Part shown: piece after piece, positions 9,293 to 17,524 of the stretch | Layout: every line of letters starts with the position of its first letter | How positions within the stretch are numbered: position 1 is the first letter of the stretch | NCBI GenBank assembly: GCA_025736915.1 | Contig: CP107049.1 | Coordinates: 3,472,001-3,536,000 of the forward strand | DNA: 64,000 nucleotides | Source of the DNA: Acinetobacter nosocomialis | Lineage (GTDB): Bacteria > Pseudomonadota > Gammaproteobacteria > Pseudomonadales > Moraxellaceae | Direction of reading: 5' to 3' | The notes under the pieces: model-generated | Seen by the model: only the letters and a program-made list of their open reading frames with translations | What the model was told of the DNA's origin: nothing | Database searches by the model: none | Made by a program: the position numbers and the translations under genes

Positions 9293-10108
9293 ATGACGAC
9301 CAACAATACACAAATTCAGGCTGTGGTTTTTGACTGGGCTGGCACAACTGTAGATTTTGGTTCACGCGCACCGATTTTGGCTTTTATGGCTTTATTTAAA
9401 GACAATAAAATTGAAATTACGGTTGAAGAAGCTCGAGCGCCAATGGGTTTAGAAAAACGTGACCATATTGCAGCAGTTTTAAAAATGCCGCGTGTAGCGA
9501 CTGCATGGCAGGAAGTATATGGTCAGGCGGCAACTGAAGCAGATATTGATCGTTTATATAAAGATTTTATTCCTTATCAATTAAAATCGATTCCAACATG
9601 TTCTGCTTTAATTCCGGGAGCATTAGAAACGTTTGAAAATATTAAAAAGCGTGGTGCAAAAATTGGCAGTAACACGGGTTATGCATCCATGATGATTGGT
9701 CGTTTGGTTAAAGATGCTGCCGATCAGGGCTACTGTCCAGACTGTATCGTCACTGCCAGTGATGTGAAATTTGGCCGGCCATATCCTGAAATGTTATGGA
9801 AGAACTTAATTCAACTCGATGTTTCTGATATCAAAACTGTTGTAAAAGTAGATGATACCGTGGTGGGGATTGACGAAGGTTTAAATGCAGGGTGCTGGAC
9901 AGTAGGACTTGCGATTAGTGGTAACGAAGTCGGTTTAAGCTATGAAGAGTGGAGTTCGCTATCGGCCGATGAACAGATTATTCTAAAAGATAAGGCATAC
10001 CAAAAAATGAATGCGTCGGGCGCTCATTATGTAATTGATAGTGTCGCTGATTTGCCAAATGTACTAGATGATATTGAACGCCGTTTGGGGCAGGGTGAAC
10101 GACCTTAA
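9293..10108 (+). CDS. phnX: Phosphonoacetaldehyde hydrolase (phosphonatase)
   Basis: PhnX splits the C-P bond of phosphonoacetaldehyde into acetaldehyde and phosphate, the last step of AEP use. It is a HAD-fold enzyme of 271 residues, the usual length. The nucleophile motif VVFDWAGTTVDFGS (aspartate at about 14) and the cap-domain Schiff-base lysine in MGLEKRDHI are both present, as is the metal-binding KVDDTVVGIDEG. The ribosome site AAAGGGA precedes ATG 9293. The acetaldehyde it makes has no dedicated dehydrogenase in this window. Confidence 0.93.
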   Translation: MTTNNTQIQAVVFDWAGTTVDFGSRAPILAFMALFKDNKIEITVEEARAPMGLEKRDHIAAVLKMPRVATAWQEVYGQAATEADIDRLYKDFIPYQLKSIPTCSALIPGALETFENIKKRGAKIGSNTGYASMMIGRLVKDAADQGYCPDCIVTASDVKFGRPYPEMLWKNLIQLDVSDIKTVVKVDDTVVGIDEGLNAGCWTVGLAISGNEVGLSYEEWSSLSADEQIILKDKAYQKMNASGAHYVIDSVADLPNVLDDIERRLGQGERP

Positions 10109-10133
10109 ACAAAGTTTAGGTCTATATATTTTT

Positions 10134-10161
10134 AAGCTTAGCTCCCTTGGGAGCTAAGCTT
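10134..10161. other. Perfect stem-loop downstream of phnX
   Basis: AAGCTTAGCTCCC and GGGAGCTAAGCTT form a perfect 13-bp stem with a TT loop. There is no T-run on the far side in either direction, so it is not a standard intrinsic terminator. It may end or protect the phnWX transcript. Confidence 0.5.
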
Positions 10162-10282
10162 ACCTAAAAAATTAAAATGAAGAGTAGATAAACTCTACAT
10201 ATGTGAAAATAAGGATTAACTTTAATGAGTAAATTCCTTATTTTTGGCTAACGATTTAAAACACATGTTTCGATCGTTAGCA

Positions 10283-10325
10283 CTATCAACCATATAGGCC
10301 TATGACCTATGTGATAGATCTTTTT
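10283..10325 (+). terminator. Probable intrinsic terminator
   Basis: CTATCA pairs with TGATAG around an inner ATAGG/CCTAT stem, followed by ATCTTTTT. It points rightwards and touches the stop codon of the convergent MFS gene. Confidence 0.5.
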
Positions 10326-11574
10326 ATGACTTTTGAGGGTCATATAATTTTTCTTTAATAAATAGGGCTGGTATCACACCACAAATCAGATAAGCTGCAC
10401 CCATGACGACAAAACCTAAACCAATAGACCCGCCAGAGGCTAAGAATCCAATCGTTGCAGGGGCTAATGCAGCACCTAAACGTCCGACATTATAAGCTCC
10501 ACCAATGGCTGTACCGCGAATGGCAGTTGCAAAGCTTTCGGTCATATAGGTTGCATTTACGCCGTAAGGAATACCGTATAGGAAACCAAAGGTGATGAGT
10601 AAATATAGAATGTTGCTTGGTGAGTTATAAAAAACAATCAGGGGTAGGAAAATAGCAGTGCCAATAGCACCAAAGGCATAAGTAAAACGACGCCCTAATT
10701 TATCTGCCATCATGCCCGCAAGAACTTTGCCTAAAATCATGGCGGTATATGTACCTACCATATAGGCAGTCATTTCTTTAAACTTCATGCCCAGTTCACT
10801 TTCAAGGTATGACGGCATCCAGTTATTTACACCATAGTAGCCAAACTGTAAAAAGCCTGCTGTTAACGCCCATAAGATAAACATATTACGGTTTCGTTTA
10901 TCTTGGAAAATAAGCTTAAATGCTGAAGTTTTCTGGGTATTTTGAGCCACAACAGGTTGTTGTAGTCGAGATTTTTGCCATGCTGCTGGTTCGGGTACCA
11001 AAATATGCATGAGAACAGCAATAATGACCGGAATAATCGCAACATAAAACAGCATACGCCAGCCATGATCAGGAATAATCCAACCTGCAAGCAAAGTCGC
11101 AACAATATATCCTACGGTCCAGCCCGCTTGTAGCGTGCCTAGTACCGTGGTGCGGAAACGTGTTGGGACATATTCGGCCATGAGAGTATTACAGGCAATA
11201 TAAAGTGAACCCAAACCGAGTGATGCAAAAAATCTTAAAATACCAAATTGAAGAAAGCTCTGAGTAAAACCTAAGCCACAGGTGAGGAGTGAGAAAATTA
11301 AAATAGAAATAACAACAATGCGGACGCGACCAAATTTATCGCACGCCCATCCCCCAAAAATTCCACCAACAGCCATGCCTGCCAGTGTAAAACTGCCAAG
11401 CATACCTGCTTGTACTGAACTTAATCCAAAATCTGCCTTAATACTATTTAAGCTATAAGACAGCAGCATCAAATCTGCTCCATCTACCAATAGTGCTAGG
11501 AATGCAAAAATAAATGCTATTTTCCACGTATGAGGCTGTATACGAGAAAGACCTTCTTTGTAATTTGTAGCCAT
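10324..11574 (-). CDS. MFS transporter, aromatic/organic acid:H+ symporter (AAHS) type, copy 1
   Basis: The 416-residue inner-membrane carrier has about twelve hydrophobic helices. It shows the AAHS signature VDGADLMLLSYSL in helix 1 and GGWACDKFGRVR in the loop between helices 2 and 3. The second half repeats the loop motif ADKLGRRFTYAFG. Members import aromatic or related carboxylic acids. It lies 61 bases behind the acyl-CoA dehydrogenase and is clearly a paralogue of the carrier at 25602-26885, which also follows an acyl-CoA dehydrogenase. A hairpin in the junction is listed separately. The substrate is probably the acid degraded by the flanking genes. Confidence 0.85.
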   Translation of the reverse strand: MATNYKEGLSRIQPHTWKIAFIFAFLALLVDGADLMLLSYSLNSIKADFGLSSVQAGMLGSFTLAGMAVGGIFGGWACDKFGRVRIVVISILIFSLLTCGLGFTQSFLQFGILRFFASLGLGSLYIACNTLMAEYVPTRFRTTVLGTLQAGWTVGYIVATLLAGWIIPDHGWRMLFYVAIIPVIIAVLMHILVPEPAAWQKSRLQQPVVAQNTQKTSAFKLIFQDKRNRNMFILWALTAGFLQFGYYGVNNWMPSYLESELGMKFKEMTAYMVGTYTAMILGKVLAGMMADKLGRRFTYAFGAIGTAIFLPLIVFYNSPSNILYLLITFGFLYGIPYGVNATYMTESFATAIRGTAIGGAYNVGRLGAALAPATIGFLASGGSIGLGFVVMGAAYLICGVIPALFIKEKLYDPQKS

Positions 11575-11598
11575 AATCCATTACCTACATTTGATTGA

Positions 11599-11626
11599 AA
11601 GCACTTCAAGTCGTTTTGAAGTGCTT
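11599..11626. promoter_or_regulatory. Hairpin in the dehydrogenase-transporter junction, copy 1
   Basis: AAGCACTTCAA and TTGAAGTGCTT form a perfect 11-bp stem with a 6-base loop between two co-directional genes. With no T-run, it looks more like an mRNA processing/stability element or attenuator than a terminator. The paralogous cassette has a hairpin of different sequence at 25560-25580. Confidence 0.5.
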
Positions 11627-11635
11627 AAAATTTGA

Positions 11636-12787
11636 TTAAGACGCAGCGCGAATCATGTTTCGGGCAATAATCATTTGTTGAATTTGGGTCGTGCCTTCAT
11701 AAAGGCGGAACAAACGGACATCTCGATAAAAACGTTCAATGGCATATTCACTGATGTAACCCGCACCGCCGTGAATTTGTACGCAGCGATCAGCAACGCG
11801 TCCGCACATTTCAGTTGCAAACATTTTTGCGCAGGAAGCTTCAGTGCTAACTTTTTTTCCTGCATCACGTAGGCGGGCAGCATCTAAGACCATGCATTTG
11901 GCTGCATAAATCTCGGCTTTTGAGTCAGCAAGCATGGCTTGAATGAGTTGGAATTCAGCAATTGGTTGTCCAAATTGCTTGCGTTCGATGGCGTAATTTA
12001 AAGAATCGTCTAGCATTCGGGTTGCTGCTCCAACACTCAAAGCCGCAATATGCAAGCGGCCTTTATCCAGCACTTTCATAGCCGTTTTAAAACCAACTCC
12101 TTCAACACCACCAATGAGTGCTGAGGCAGGAATACGACAATTTTCAAAAATAACGTCACAGGTATGGGCGCCTTTTTGCCCCATCTTTTTATCGCATTTG
12201 CCAAGAAAAATGCCCGGAGTTTGGCTATCGACAATAAAAGCAGAAATGCCACCAGCGCCTTTAATATCAAAGTTTGTACGTGCCATGACTGTGAATACAC
12301 CAGCGTGTGGAGCATTGGTAATAAAGCGTTTGGTGCCATTTAAAATATAAAAGTCACCCTCTTTTACAGCGCTGGTTTTTAAAGAGGCTGCATCAGAACC
12401 TGCATCTGGTTCGGTTAAGCAAAAAGAACTGATTACTTCACCGCGAGCTAGCCTTGGCAAGAAAAATGATTTTTGTGCTTCGGTCCCGTCAATAATCAGG
12501 CCACTTGAACCAATGCCATTATTGGTTCCAATGAGAGATCGAAAAGCAGGAGAGGTACGACCTAATTCAAAAGCTACATAGACCTCTTCTTCCATTGTCA
12601 GTCCAAGACCTTCGTACTTTTCAGGAATGGTTAAACCAAATAAGCCGAGAGCTTTCATTTGCTCAATAATATCTTGAGGAATTTCATCCGTTTCAGCGAC
12701 TTCATTCTCATGAGGAATTAATACACCTTCAACAAATTGTCTAATCATATCAACAAGTTGATCTAAGGTTTCCTGATCTCGAATCAT
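11636..12787 (-). CDS. Acyl-CoA dehydrogenase, copy 1 (DcaA-like)
   Basis: This 383-residue flavoenzyme introduces the first double bond into an acyl-CoA. The ACAD motifs CLTEPDAGSDAAS (FAD/substrate) and QIHGGAGYISEYAIERFYRD are present, and the catalytic base is the glutamate in LYEGTTQIQQM near the C terminus. It is very similar along its whole length to the protein at 24390-25544, so one arose by duplication. It lacks an obvious CoA ligase partner; the divergent class III CoA transferase probably supplies its substrate. GGACGAG precedes the ATG. Two IclR-type palindromes lie in the shared promoter region. Confidence 0.85.
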   Translation of the reverse strand: MIRDQETLDQLVDMIRQFVEGVLIPHENEVAETDEIPQDIIEQMKALGLFGLTIPEKYEGLGLTMEEEVYVAFELGRTSPAFRSLIGTNNGIGSSGLIIDGTEAQKSFFLPRLARGEVISSFCLTEPDAGSDAASLKTSAVKEGDFYILNGTKRFITNAPHAGVFTVMARTNFDIKGAGGISAFIVDSQTPGIFLGKCDKKMGQKGAHTCDVIFENCRIPASALIGGVEGVGFKTAMKVLDKGRLHIAALSVGAATRMLDDSLNYAIERKQFGQPIAEFQLIQAMLADSKAEIYAAKCMVLDAARLRDAGKKVSTEASCAKMFATEMCGRVADRCVQIHGGAGYISEYAIERFYRDVRLFRLYEGTTQIQQMIIARNMIRAAS

Positions 12788-12902
12788 AGTCTCGTCCTTT
12801 TACTACATGCAGAAAACATCAATGTGATGTTCGTAAAATCACCAATATTTGAAGCGATAGTAATCAAAGGATGAACGCAAAACAATATATTTTGAAAATT
12901 AA

Positions 12903-12917
12903 TTTCGCAATGCGGTA
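12903..12917. promoter_or_regulatory. Putative IclR operator
   Basis: TTTCGCA-A-TGCGGTA has one perfect half of the shared palindrome TTTCGCA-N-TGCGAAA; the second half differs at two positions. Confidence 0.5.
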
Positions 12918-13046
12918 CTTTGTTGTTGATTTATATTTGGCTAATTTATTGATTTATTTAAGCTATATTTTCTTATAAAAAATCATTATTTTTAGTGGAA
13001 AATTATAGTTTGATTTTTTAAAAGAGCTGTGTATATTAAAAATATA

Positions 13047-13061
13047 TATCGCTATGCGAAA
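13047..13061. promoter_or_regulatory. Putative IclR operator
   Basis: TATCGCT-A-TGCGAAA has a perfect right half and two changes in the left half. It ends 51 bases before the CoA transferase start. Confidence 0.5.
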
Positions 13062-13112
13062 TTTTAAATGGATAAGTTTTCCTATAGGAAATAAGTCACA
13101 AAATATAGTGGG

Positions 13113-14336
13113 ATGAAGATGGGTGCTTTAAATGGAATTCGGGTACTTGACTTAAGTCGGGTATTGGCTGGGCCTTGGTGTGGACAGATTCTTGCAGATT
13201 TAGGTGCAGAAGTAATTAAGATTGAAAGACCAAGAGTCGGTGATGACACCCGTTCTTGGGGGCCACCTTGGATGAAAGATGATTCTGGCCAAGACACTCA
13301 AGAAGCTGCATATTATCAGTCTACCAACCGCAATAAACTATCTGTTGCTATCGACATTGCGAGTTCTGATGGCCAAGAATTGATTAAAGCTCTCATTCAA
13401 GACACCGATGTCGTGATTGAAAACTACAAAGCGGGTTCTTTAAAAAAATACGGTTTGGACTACGAATCTTTATCTGCGATTAACCCTAAACTGGTGTATT
13501 GCTCAATTACAGGTTTTGGTCAAAATGGCCCAAGAGCAGAAGAACCTGGTTATGACTTTATTATTCAGGGCATGGGCGGACTCATGTCTGTTACGGGTGA
13601 GCGTGATGATTTGCCCGGCGGTGGTCCACAAAAAGTAGGGGTCGCATTTTCTGATTTAGCTACAGGACTTTATTCTACGATTGCCATACAGGCTGCTTTA
13701 CTCAACCGCCATGTGACAGGTTTAGGCCAATACATTGATATGGCTTTGCTTGATGTTCAAATTGCCACAATGGCAAATCAGGGAATGAATTATCTTTCAT
13801 CGGGTAATATTCCTAAGCGTTATGGCAATGCACACGCCAATATTGTGCCTTATCAAGTGTTCAAAGCTTCTGACCGTGATTTCATTATTGCGTGTGGAAA
13901 TGACACTCAGTTTATTCAACTCTGTCGAAGTATTGGTTTACCCGATTTACCAAATGATGCACGTTTTGCTCGAAATGCGGACCGAATCAAGCATCGTGAT
14001 GAAATTATCGGGATTTTACAAACTCACTTTTTAACAAAAACAGCAGATGAATGGGTAGATGCAATTTATGCCGCTAAAGTTCCCGTCGGTGTGATTAATA
14101 ACTTGGAACAAGCTTTTCAAGAACCGCAAGTAATTGCCCGAGAAATGTTAGTCGAGATGAATCATCCTCAACGTGAAAAACTGAAGGTAATTGGGTCACC
14201 AATCAAACTTTCGAGAACACCTGTTGAATACAAAACAGCACCACCGCTGCTGGGAGAACATACGCAGGCCGTTTTGGGAAGAGTGGTTTCTTCAGAAAAA
14301 CTGGCTGAGCTCAAAGAAAAGGGCGTAATTGGATAA
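13113..14336 (+). CDS. Class III (CaiB/BaiF family) acyl-CoA transferase
   Basis: The 407-residue protein moves CoA between acids without ATP. Family landmarks are GIRVLDLSRVLAGPWCGQIL at the N terminus, NYKAGSLKKYGLDYESL, the catalytic aspartate in PGYDFIIQGMGG (about residue 147) and the C-terminal GEHTQAVLG. Relatives use succinyl-CoA to activate dicarboxylates such as glutarate or aromatic succinates. Its divergence from the acyl-CoA dehydrogenase suggests it activates that enzyme's substrate. ATG 13113 or 13119 are both possible starts. The IclR gene follows about 180 bases later behind its own operator. Confidence 0.82.
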   Translation: MKMGALNGIRVLDLSRVLAGPWCGQILADLGAEVIKIERPRVGDDTRSWGPPWMKDDSGQDTQEAAYYQSTNRNKLSVAIDIASSDGQELIKALIQDTDVVIENYKAGSLKKYGLDYESLSAINPKLVYCSITGFGQNGPRAEEPGYDFIIQGMGGLMSVTGERDDLPGGGPQKVGVAFSDLATGLYSTIAIQAALLNRHVTGLGQYIDMALLDVQIATMANQGMNYLSSGNIPKRYGNAHANIVPYQVFKASDRDFIIACGNDTQFIQLCRSIGLPDLPNDARFARNADRIKHRDEIIGILQTHFLTKTADEWVDAIYAAKVPVGVINNLEQAFQEPQVIAREMLVEMNHPQREKLKVIGSPIKLSRTPVEYKTAPPLLGEHTQAVLGRVVSSEKLAELKEKGVIG

Positions 14337-14485
14337 TTGATTTAAAAGCGGAAGGTTAAAATTATATTTAAAATCAGAAAATAAAATATTTAATCTTTCG
14401 CTTTAATGAGTTAAATGAAGTTATCTTTTAGATGCAGACTCGGATGTTTGCTCTTTTGCTATTTATAGAAAAAATAGATTATAAT

Positions 14486-14500
14486 TTTCGCAGTGCGAAA
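14486..14500. promoter_or_regulatory. Putative IclR operator, perfect copy
   Basis: TTTCGCA-G-TGCGAAA is a perfect inverted repeat with one central base, 16 bases before the IclR start at 14517. This suggests autoregulation and is the best model of the motif in the region. Confidence 0.65.
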
Positions 14501-14516
14501 CAAAATATGGATTGGT

Positions 14517-15368
14517 ATGACAATGAACGACGCAGTTGATGCAGAACAGACAGAAAAATTATTAGCGCCTTTAAGGCATGAATTATTACATCCGATTGAA
14601 GACATGCAAGATGAAAATGATCGCCAATTTATTACTGCATTAGCACGTGGTTTAGAGCTATTACGTTGTTTTACGCCTAAGCATCAGCATTTGGGTAACC
14701 AAGAGCTTGCTCAGATGACCGGTTTGCCAAAACCAACCATTACTCGCCTTACACATACCTTGTCGCGTTTGGGTTATATCAAACAAGTACCTAACTCAAG
14801 CAAATTCCAGCTTTCAGTAGGGGTTCTTGCGTTTGGTTACTCCATGTTGTCTAACGTATCGATTCGCTCTATTGCTCATCCATATATGAAAAATTTGGCA
14901 GACTATGCTGGCGCTGCTGTAGCCATGGCAACACGTGATCGATTGAACATGATTTATCTTGATGTGGTGCAAGGCAAAGGCAATATGACCATGCGTCGTC
15001 AAGTTGGAACTTATTTACCGATTCATTTAAGTTCGATGGGACGTGCATGTTTAGCGGCAATGCCTGAAGATGAGCGAGAGTTTTTACTTGATGCCATTCG
15101 TAGCAAGCACAAAGAAGACTGGATCAAAATTAACCGTGATCTAGACAAAGCTTTTAAAGACTACCAAGATTTTGGATACTGTTTTTCAATCGGTGAATGG
15201 CATAAAGATGTCAATTCAGTTGCAGTTCCACTGATTCATGAACAACATGGTTTGCTGGTATTCAACTGTGGCGGCCCAAGCTTTATTATGAATCGTGAAA
15301 AACTCGAAGAAGATATTGCACCGCGTCTTTTACACATGGTGAATAATATTCGTACTGAGATTAGCTAA
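14517..15368 (+). CDS. IclR-family regulator, copy 1 (PcaR/PobR type)
   Basis: The 283-residue regulator has a winged helix (about residues 40-100, recognition helix GLPKPTITRLTHTL) and a C-terminal IclR effector domain with HLSSMGRACLAA and SVAVPL. Members of this group sense aromatic or dicarboxylic acid intermediates. It is a clear paralogue of the regulator at 18742-19584, with a nearly identical recognition helix, so the two may bind the same sites. The frame is open from GTG 14493 inside the palindrome, but ATG 14517 with GGA five bases upstream is the likelier start. Confidence 0.88.
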   Translation: MTMNDAVDAEQTEKLLAPLRHELLHPIEDMQDENDRQFITALARGLELLRCFTPKHQHLGNQELAQMTGLPKPTITRLTHTLSRLGYIKQVPNSSKFQLSVGVLAFGYSMLSNVSIRSIAHPYMKNLADYAGAAVAMATRDRLNMIYLDVVQGKGNMTMRRQVGTYLPIHLSSMGRACLAAMPEDEREFLLDAIRSKHKEDWIKINRDLDKAFKDYQDFGYCFSIGEWHKDVNSVAVPLIHEQHGLLVFNCGGPSFIMNREKLEEDIAPRLLHMVNNIRTEIS

Positions 15369-15387
15369 ACCAATCTGATTTACTTAT

Positions 15388-15421
15388 AAAAGCCAGCTTT
15401 GATTTTCAATGCTGGCTTTTT
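15388..15421. terminator. Bidirectional terminator between IclR and enoyl-CoA hydratase genes
   Basis: AAAAGCCAGC and GCTGGCTTTT form a 10-bp stem ending in T-runs in both directions. It lies between two convergent genes. Confidence 0.85.
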
Positions 15422-15433
15422 AATGGGTGAGCT

Positions 15434-16246
15434 TTAAGCTGTTTGGTTGTGAAAGTTCGGTTTTCTTTTTTCTTTAAAAGCATTTAATGCTTCTTTAAAC
15501 TCAGAACCTTGCAAACAATGCGAGAAAATAGTCGACTCATGATCAATACGATTGAGTAGATCATCAATTGGCATATCTCTTAGTAACTTTTTACTGAGTT
15601 GTAAGGCTTGGCTTGGTTTGTGAGCAAGTTTAATAGCCACATCTTCAACCGCTTGATCCAGCTCAGTTGCCTCAAATATTTCATTTACCAGACCATAATT
15701 CTTTGCTTGGTCTGCCGAAAACTTTTCACCCAATAAAATAATCTCAGAAGCACGAGCAAAGCCCAATAGTCTTGGCAAGATGTAACTTGAACCCGCTTCA
15801 GGTACAAGTCCCAAATTCACAAAGGGGAATTGGAAAATAGAGTTTTGGCTTGCATACACAAGGTCGCAATGTAGAAGCATGGTGCTGCCAATACCAATTG
15901 CTACACCATTTACTTTAGCAATAATCGGTTTTGGAAACGTTGCTAAGCTTTTTAAGAAAACAATCGAAGCGGGTGGTTCGGAACTGGTGGTATCGCGTTT
16001 TTCAAATGCGTTTACATCATTACCACTGGTAAATGCGGAGTCTTCACCAGTCAGCACAACCACATGAATGTCTTGATTAGTTGAAGCCTCATCTAATGCC
16101 TGACTTAGGGCCGCATACATTTCGTAATTAATTGCATTCTTTTTAGTGGGATTACTCATGGTGAGCGTTAGTATATTTCTATCAAAATACTCATGAATTG
16201 TGCCTCTTTTAAGCTGGTTTTGAGTTTTGTTGTCCTGCTGCATCAT
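15434..16246 (-). CDS. Enoyl-CoA hydratase/isomerase family protein, copy 1
   Basis: The 270-residue crotonase-fold enzyme shows the oxyanion-hole motifs SAFTSGNDVNAFE and NGVAIGIGSTMLLHCDLVYAS, then FVNLGLVPEAGSSYILP. The acidic residue of the last motif (PEAGSS) is kept while the first catalytic glutamate position is not the classic hydratase sequence. It may therefore be an isomerase (such as 2-enoyl/3-enoyl shift) rather than a hydratase. It is divergent from the nitronate monooxygenase-family gene with a weak IclR-type site between them. It belongs to the region's acyl-CoA metabolism. Confidence 0.8.
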   Translation of the reverse strand: MMQQDNKTQNQLKRGTIHEYFDRNILTLTMSNPTKKNAINYEMYAALSQALDEASTNQDIHVVVLTGEDSAFTSGNDVNAFEKRDTTSSEPPASIVFLKSLATFPKPIIAKVNGVAIGIGSTMLLHCDLVYASQNSIFQFPFVNLGLVPEAGSSYILPRLLGFARASEIILLGEKFSADQAKNYGLVNEIFEATELDQAVEDVAIKLAHKPSQALQLSKKLLRDMPIDDLLNRIDHESTIFSHCLQGSEFKEALNAFKEKRKPNFHNQTA

Positions 16247-16351
16247 TCATTCCTTTAACTAACTTTCTGTCTAAAAATTAAACTCATTAAAATAATGCTA
16301 TCGAAAAATAATTCCGTTATCAATTATTTTGTTTTATATTGTGGTATATAA

Positions 16352-16366
16352 TTTTGTATTGTGAAA
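16352..16366. promoter_or_regulatory. Weak putative IclR operator
   Basis: TTTTGTA-T-TGTGAAA matches the shared 15-bp motif at 11 of 14 half-site positions. It lies in the divergent spacer between the enoyl-CoA hydratase and the NMO-family gene. Confidence 0.35.
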
Positions 16367-16472
16367 TTTTAACTTAATTCACTTTAAATGATGACAGAAT
16401 TTATGCGTAAATAAGTATCTAGCTCTGCTAAGGAAATAAGAAGCTAGCTATAAAACAGTGAGTGGGAATAAT

Positions 16473-17444
16473 ATGAAGACCAAAATTACAGAACTATTTG
16501 AAATCGAGCATCCAATTATTCAAGGCGGTATGCATTATGTTGGTTTTGCAGAGCTGGCTGCTGCGGTTTCTAACGCGGGCGGATTAGGCATTATTACTGG
16601 CTTAACTCAGCGTACGCCTGAAAATCTGGCAAAAGAAATTGCACGTTGCCGAGAAATGACCGACAAGCCTTTTGGGGTGAATTTAACCTTTTTGCCTACG
16701 GTAAATACTCCTGATTATCCGGGTTTTGTAGAAGCAATCATTAAAGGCGGAGTAAAGGTTGTAGAAACAGCGGGGCGTAATCCTGAACAAGTCATGCCAT
16801 ATTTAAAGGCTGCTGGTATTAAAGTAATTCATAAATGTACTTCGGTTCGACATAGCTTAAAAGCTCAGCAAATTGGATGTGATGCGGTTTCTGTAGATGG
16901 ATTTGAGTGTGGTGGTCACCCCGGTGAGGATGATGTGCCCAATATGATTTTATTGCCTTTAGCAGCCGATGCATTAGAAATTCCGTTTGTTGCTTCAGGT
17001 GGAATGGCAGACGGACGCTCACTCGCTGCTGCATTAGCGATGGGAGCAGATGGAATTAACATGGGAACTCGCTTTATTGCAACTCAGGAAGCTCCCGTAC
17101 ATGCAAATGTGAAACAGGCGATTTTGAATGCCACCGAACGAGATACGCGTTTAATTATGCGTGCTTTGCGTAATACAGAACGTGTCATGAATAATACGGC
17201 CGTGGAAAAAATCGTGGCAAAAGAAAAAGCACTCGGCGATAACATTAAATTTGAAGATATTATTGAAGAAGTTGCGGGAGTCTATCCAAAAGTCATGATT
17301 GATGGCGATGTTAATGCAGGTGCATGGTCATGTGGTTTAGTCGCAAGCTTGATTCATGATATTCCGACATGCGATGAACTGGTTAGCCGAATTGTTAAAG
17401 ATGCAGAAGACATTATTCGTGGTCGATTATTAGGGCTTTTATAG
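16473..17444 (+). CDS. Nitronate monooxygenase / 2-nitropropane dioxygenase family flavoprotein
   Basis: The 323-residue TIM-barrel FMN protein has HPIIQGGMHYVGFAELAAAV at its N terminus, then DGFECGGHPGEDDV with the conserved histidine, and the FMN phosphate loop VASGGMADGRSLAAALAMGADG. Some members oxidise nitronates; others (FabK type) reduce enoyl thioesters. Here it sits among beta-oxidation genes, so an enoyl-CoA-related or detoxification role is equally possible. ATG 16473 was chosen because GTGGGAATAAT gives a good ribosome site; GTG 16458 is an alternative. Confidence 0.8.
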   Translation: MKTKITELFEIEHPIIQGGMHYVGFAELAAAVSNAGGLGIITGLTQRTPENLAKEIARCREMTDKPFGVNLTFLPTVNTPDYPGFVEAIIKGGVKVVETAGRNPEQVMPYLKAAGIKVIHKCTSVRHSLKAQQIGCDAVSVDGFECGGHPGEDDVPNMILLPLAADALEIPFVASGGMADGRSLAAALAMGADGINMGTRFIATQEAPVHANVKQAILNATERDTRLIMRALRNTERVMNNTAVEKIVAKEKALGDNIKFEDIIEEVAGVYPKVMIDGDVNAGAWSCGLVASLIHDIPTCDELVSRIVKDAEDIIRGRLLGLL

Positions 17445-17488
17445 AACTTAATCTAGCTCCTCTAATTAACTATTAGCATACTTTATAT

Positions 17489-17524
17489 AAGATCAGCACA
17501 AGTTTTAATTGTGCTGATCTTTTG
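17489..17524. terminator. Bidirectional terminator overlapping a stop codon
   Basis: AAGATCAGCACAA and TTGTGCTGATCTT make a perfect 13-bp stem with a 7-base loop. The last codons of the leftward MFS gene (reading KDQHN) form one stem arm and its TAA lies in the loop. Confidence 0.85.

Larger units (their letters stand above)
12788..13112. other. Divergent promoter region with two IclR-type palindromes
   Basis: This AT-rich spacer lies between the acyl-CoA dehydrogenase (leftward) and the CoA transferase (rightward). Apart from the two 15-bp sites at 12903 and 13047 I see no gene or RNA in it. Confidence 0.6.

Noticed and set aside
10134..10161. Standard intrinsic terminator after phnX
   Set aside because: The stem is perfect but lacks a T-run in either direction; recorded as a stem-loop only.
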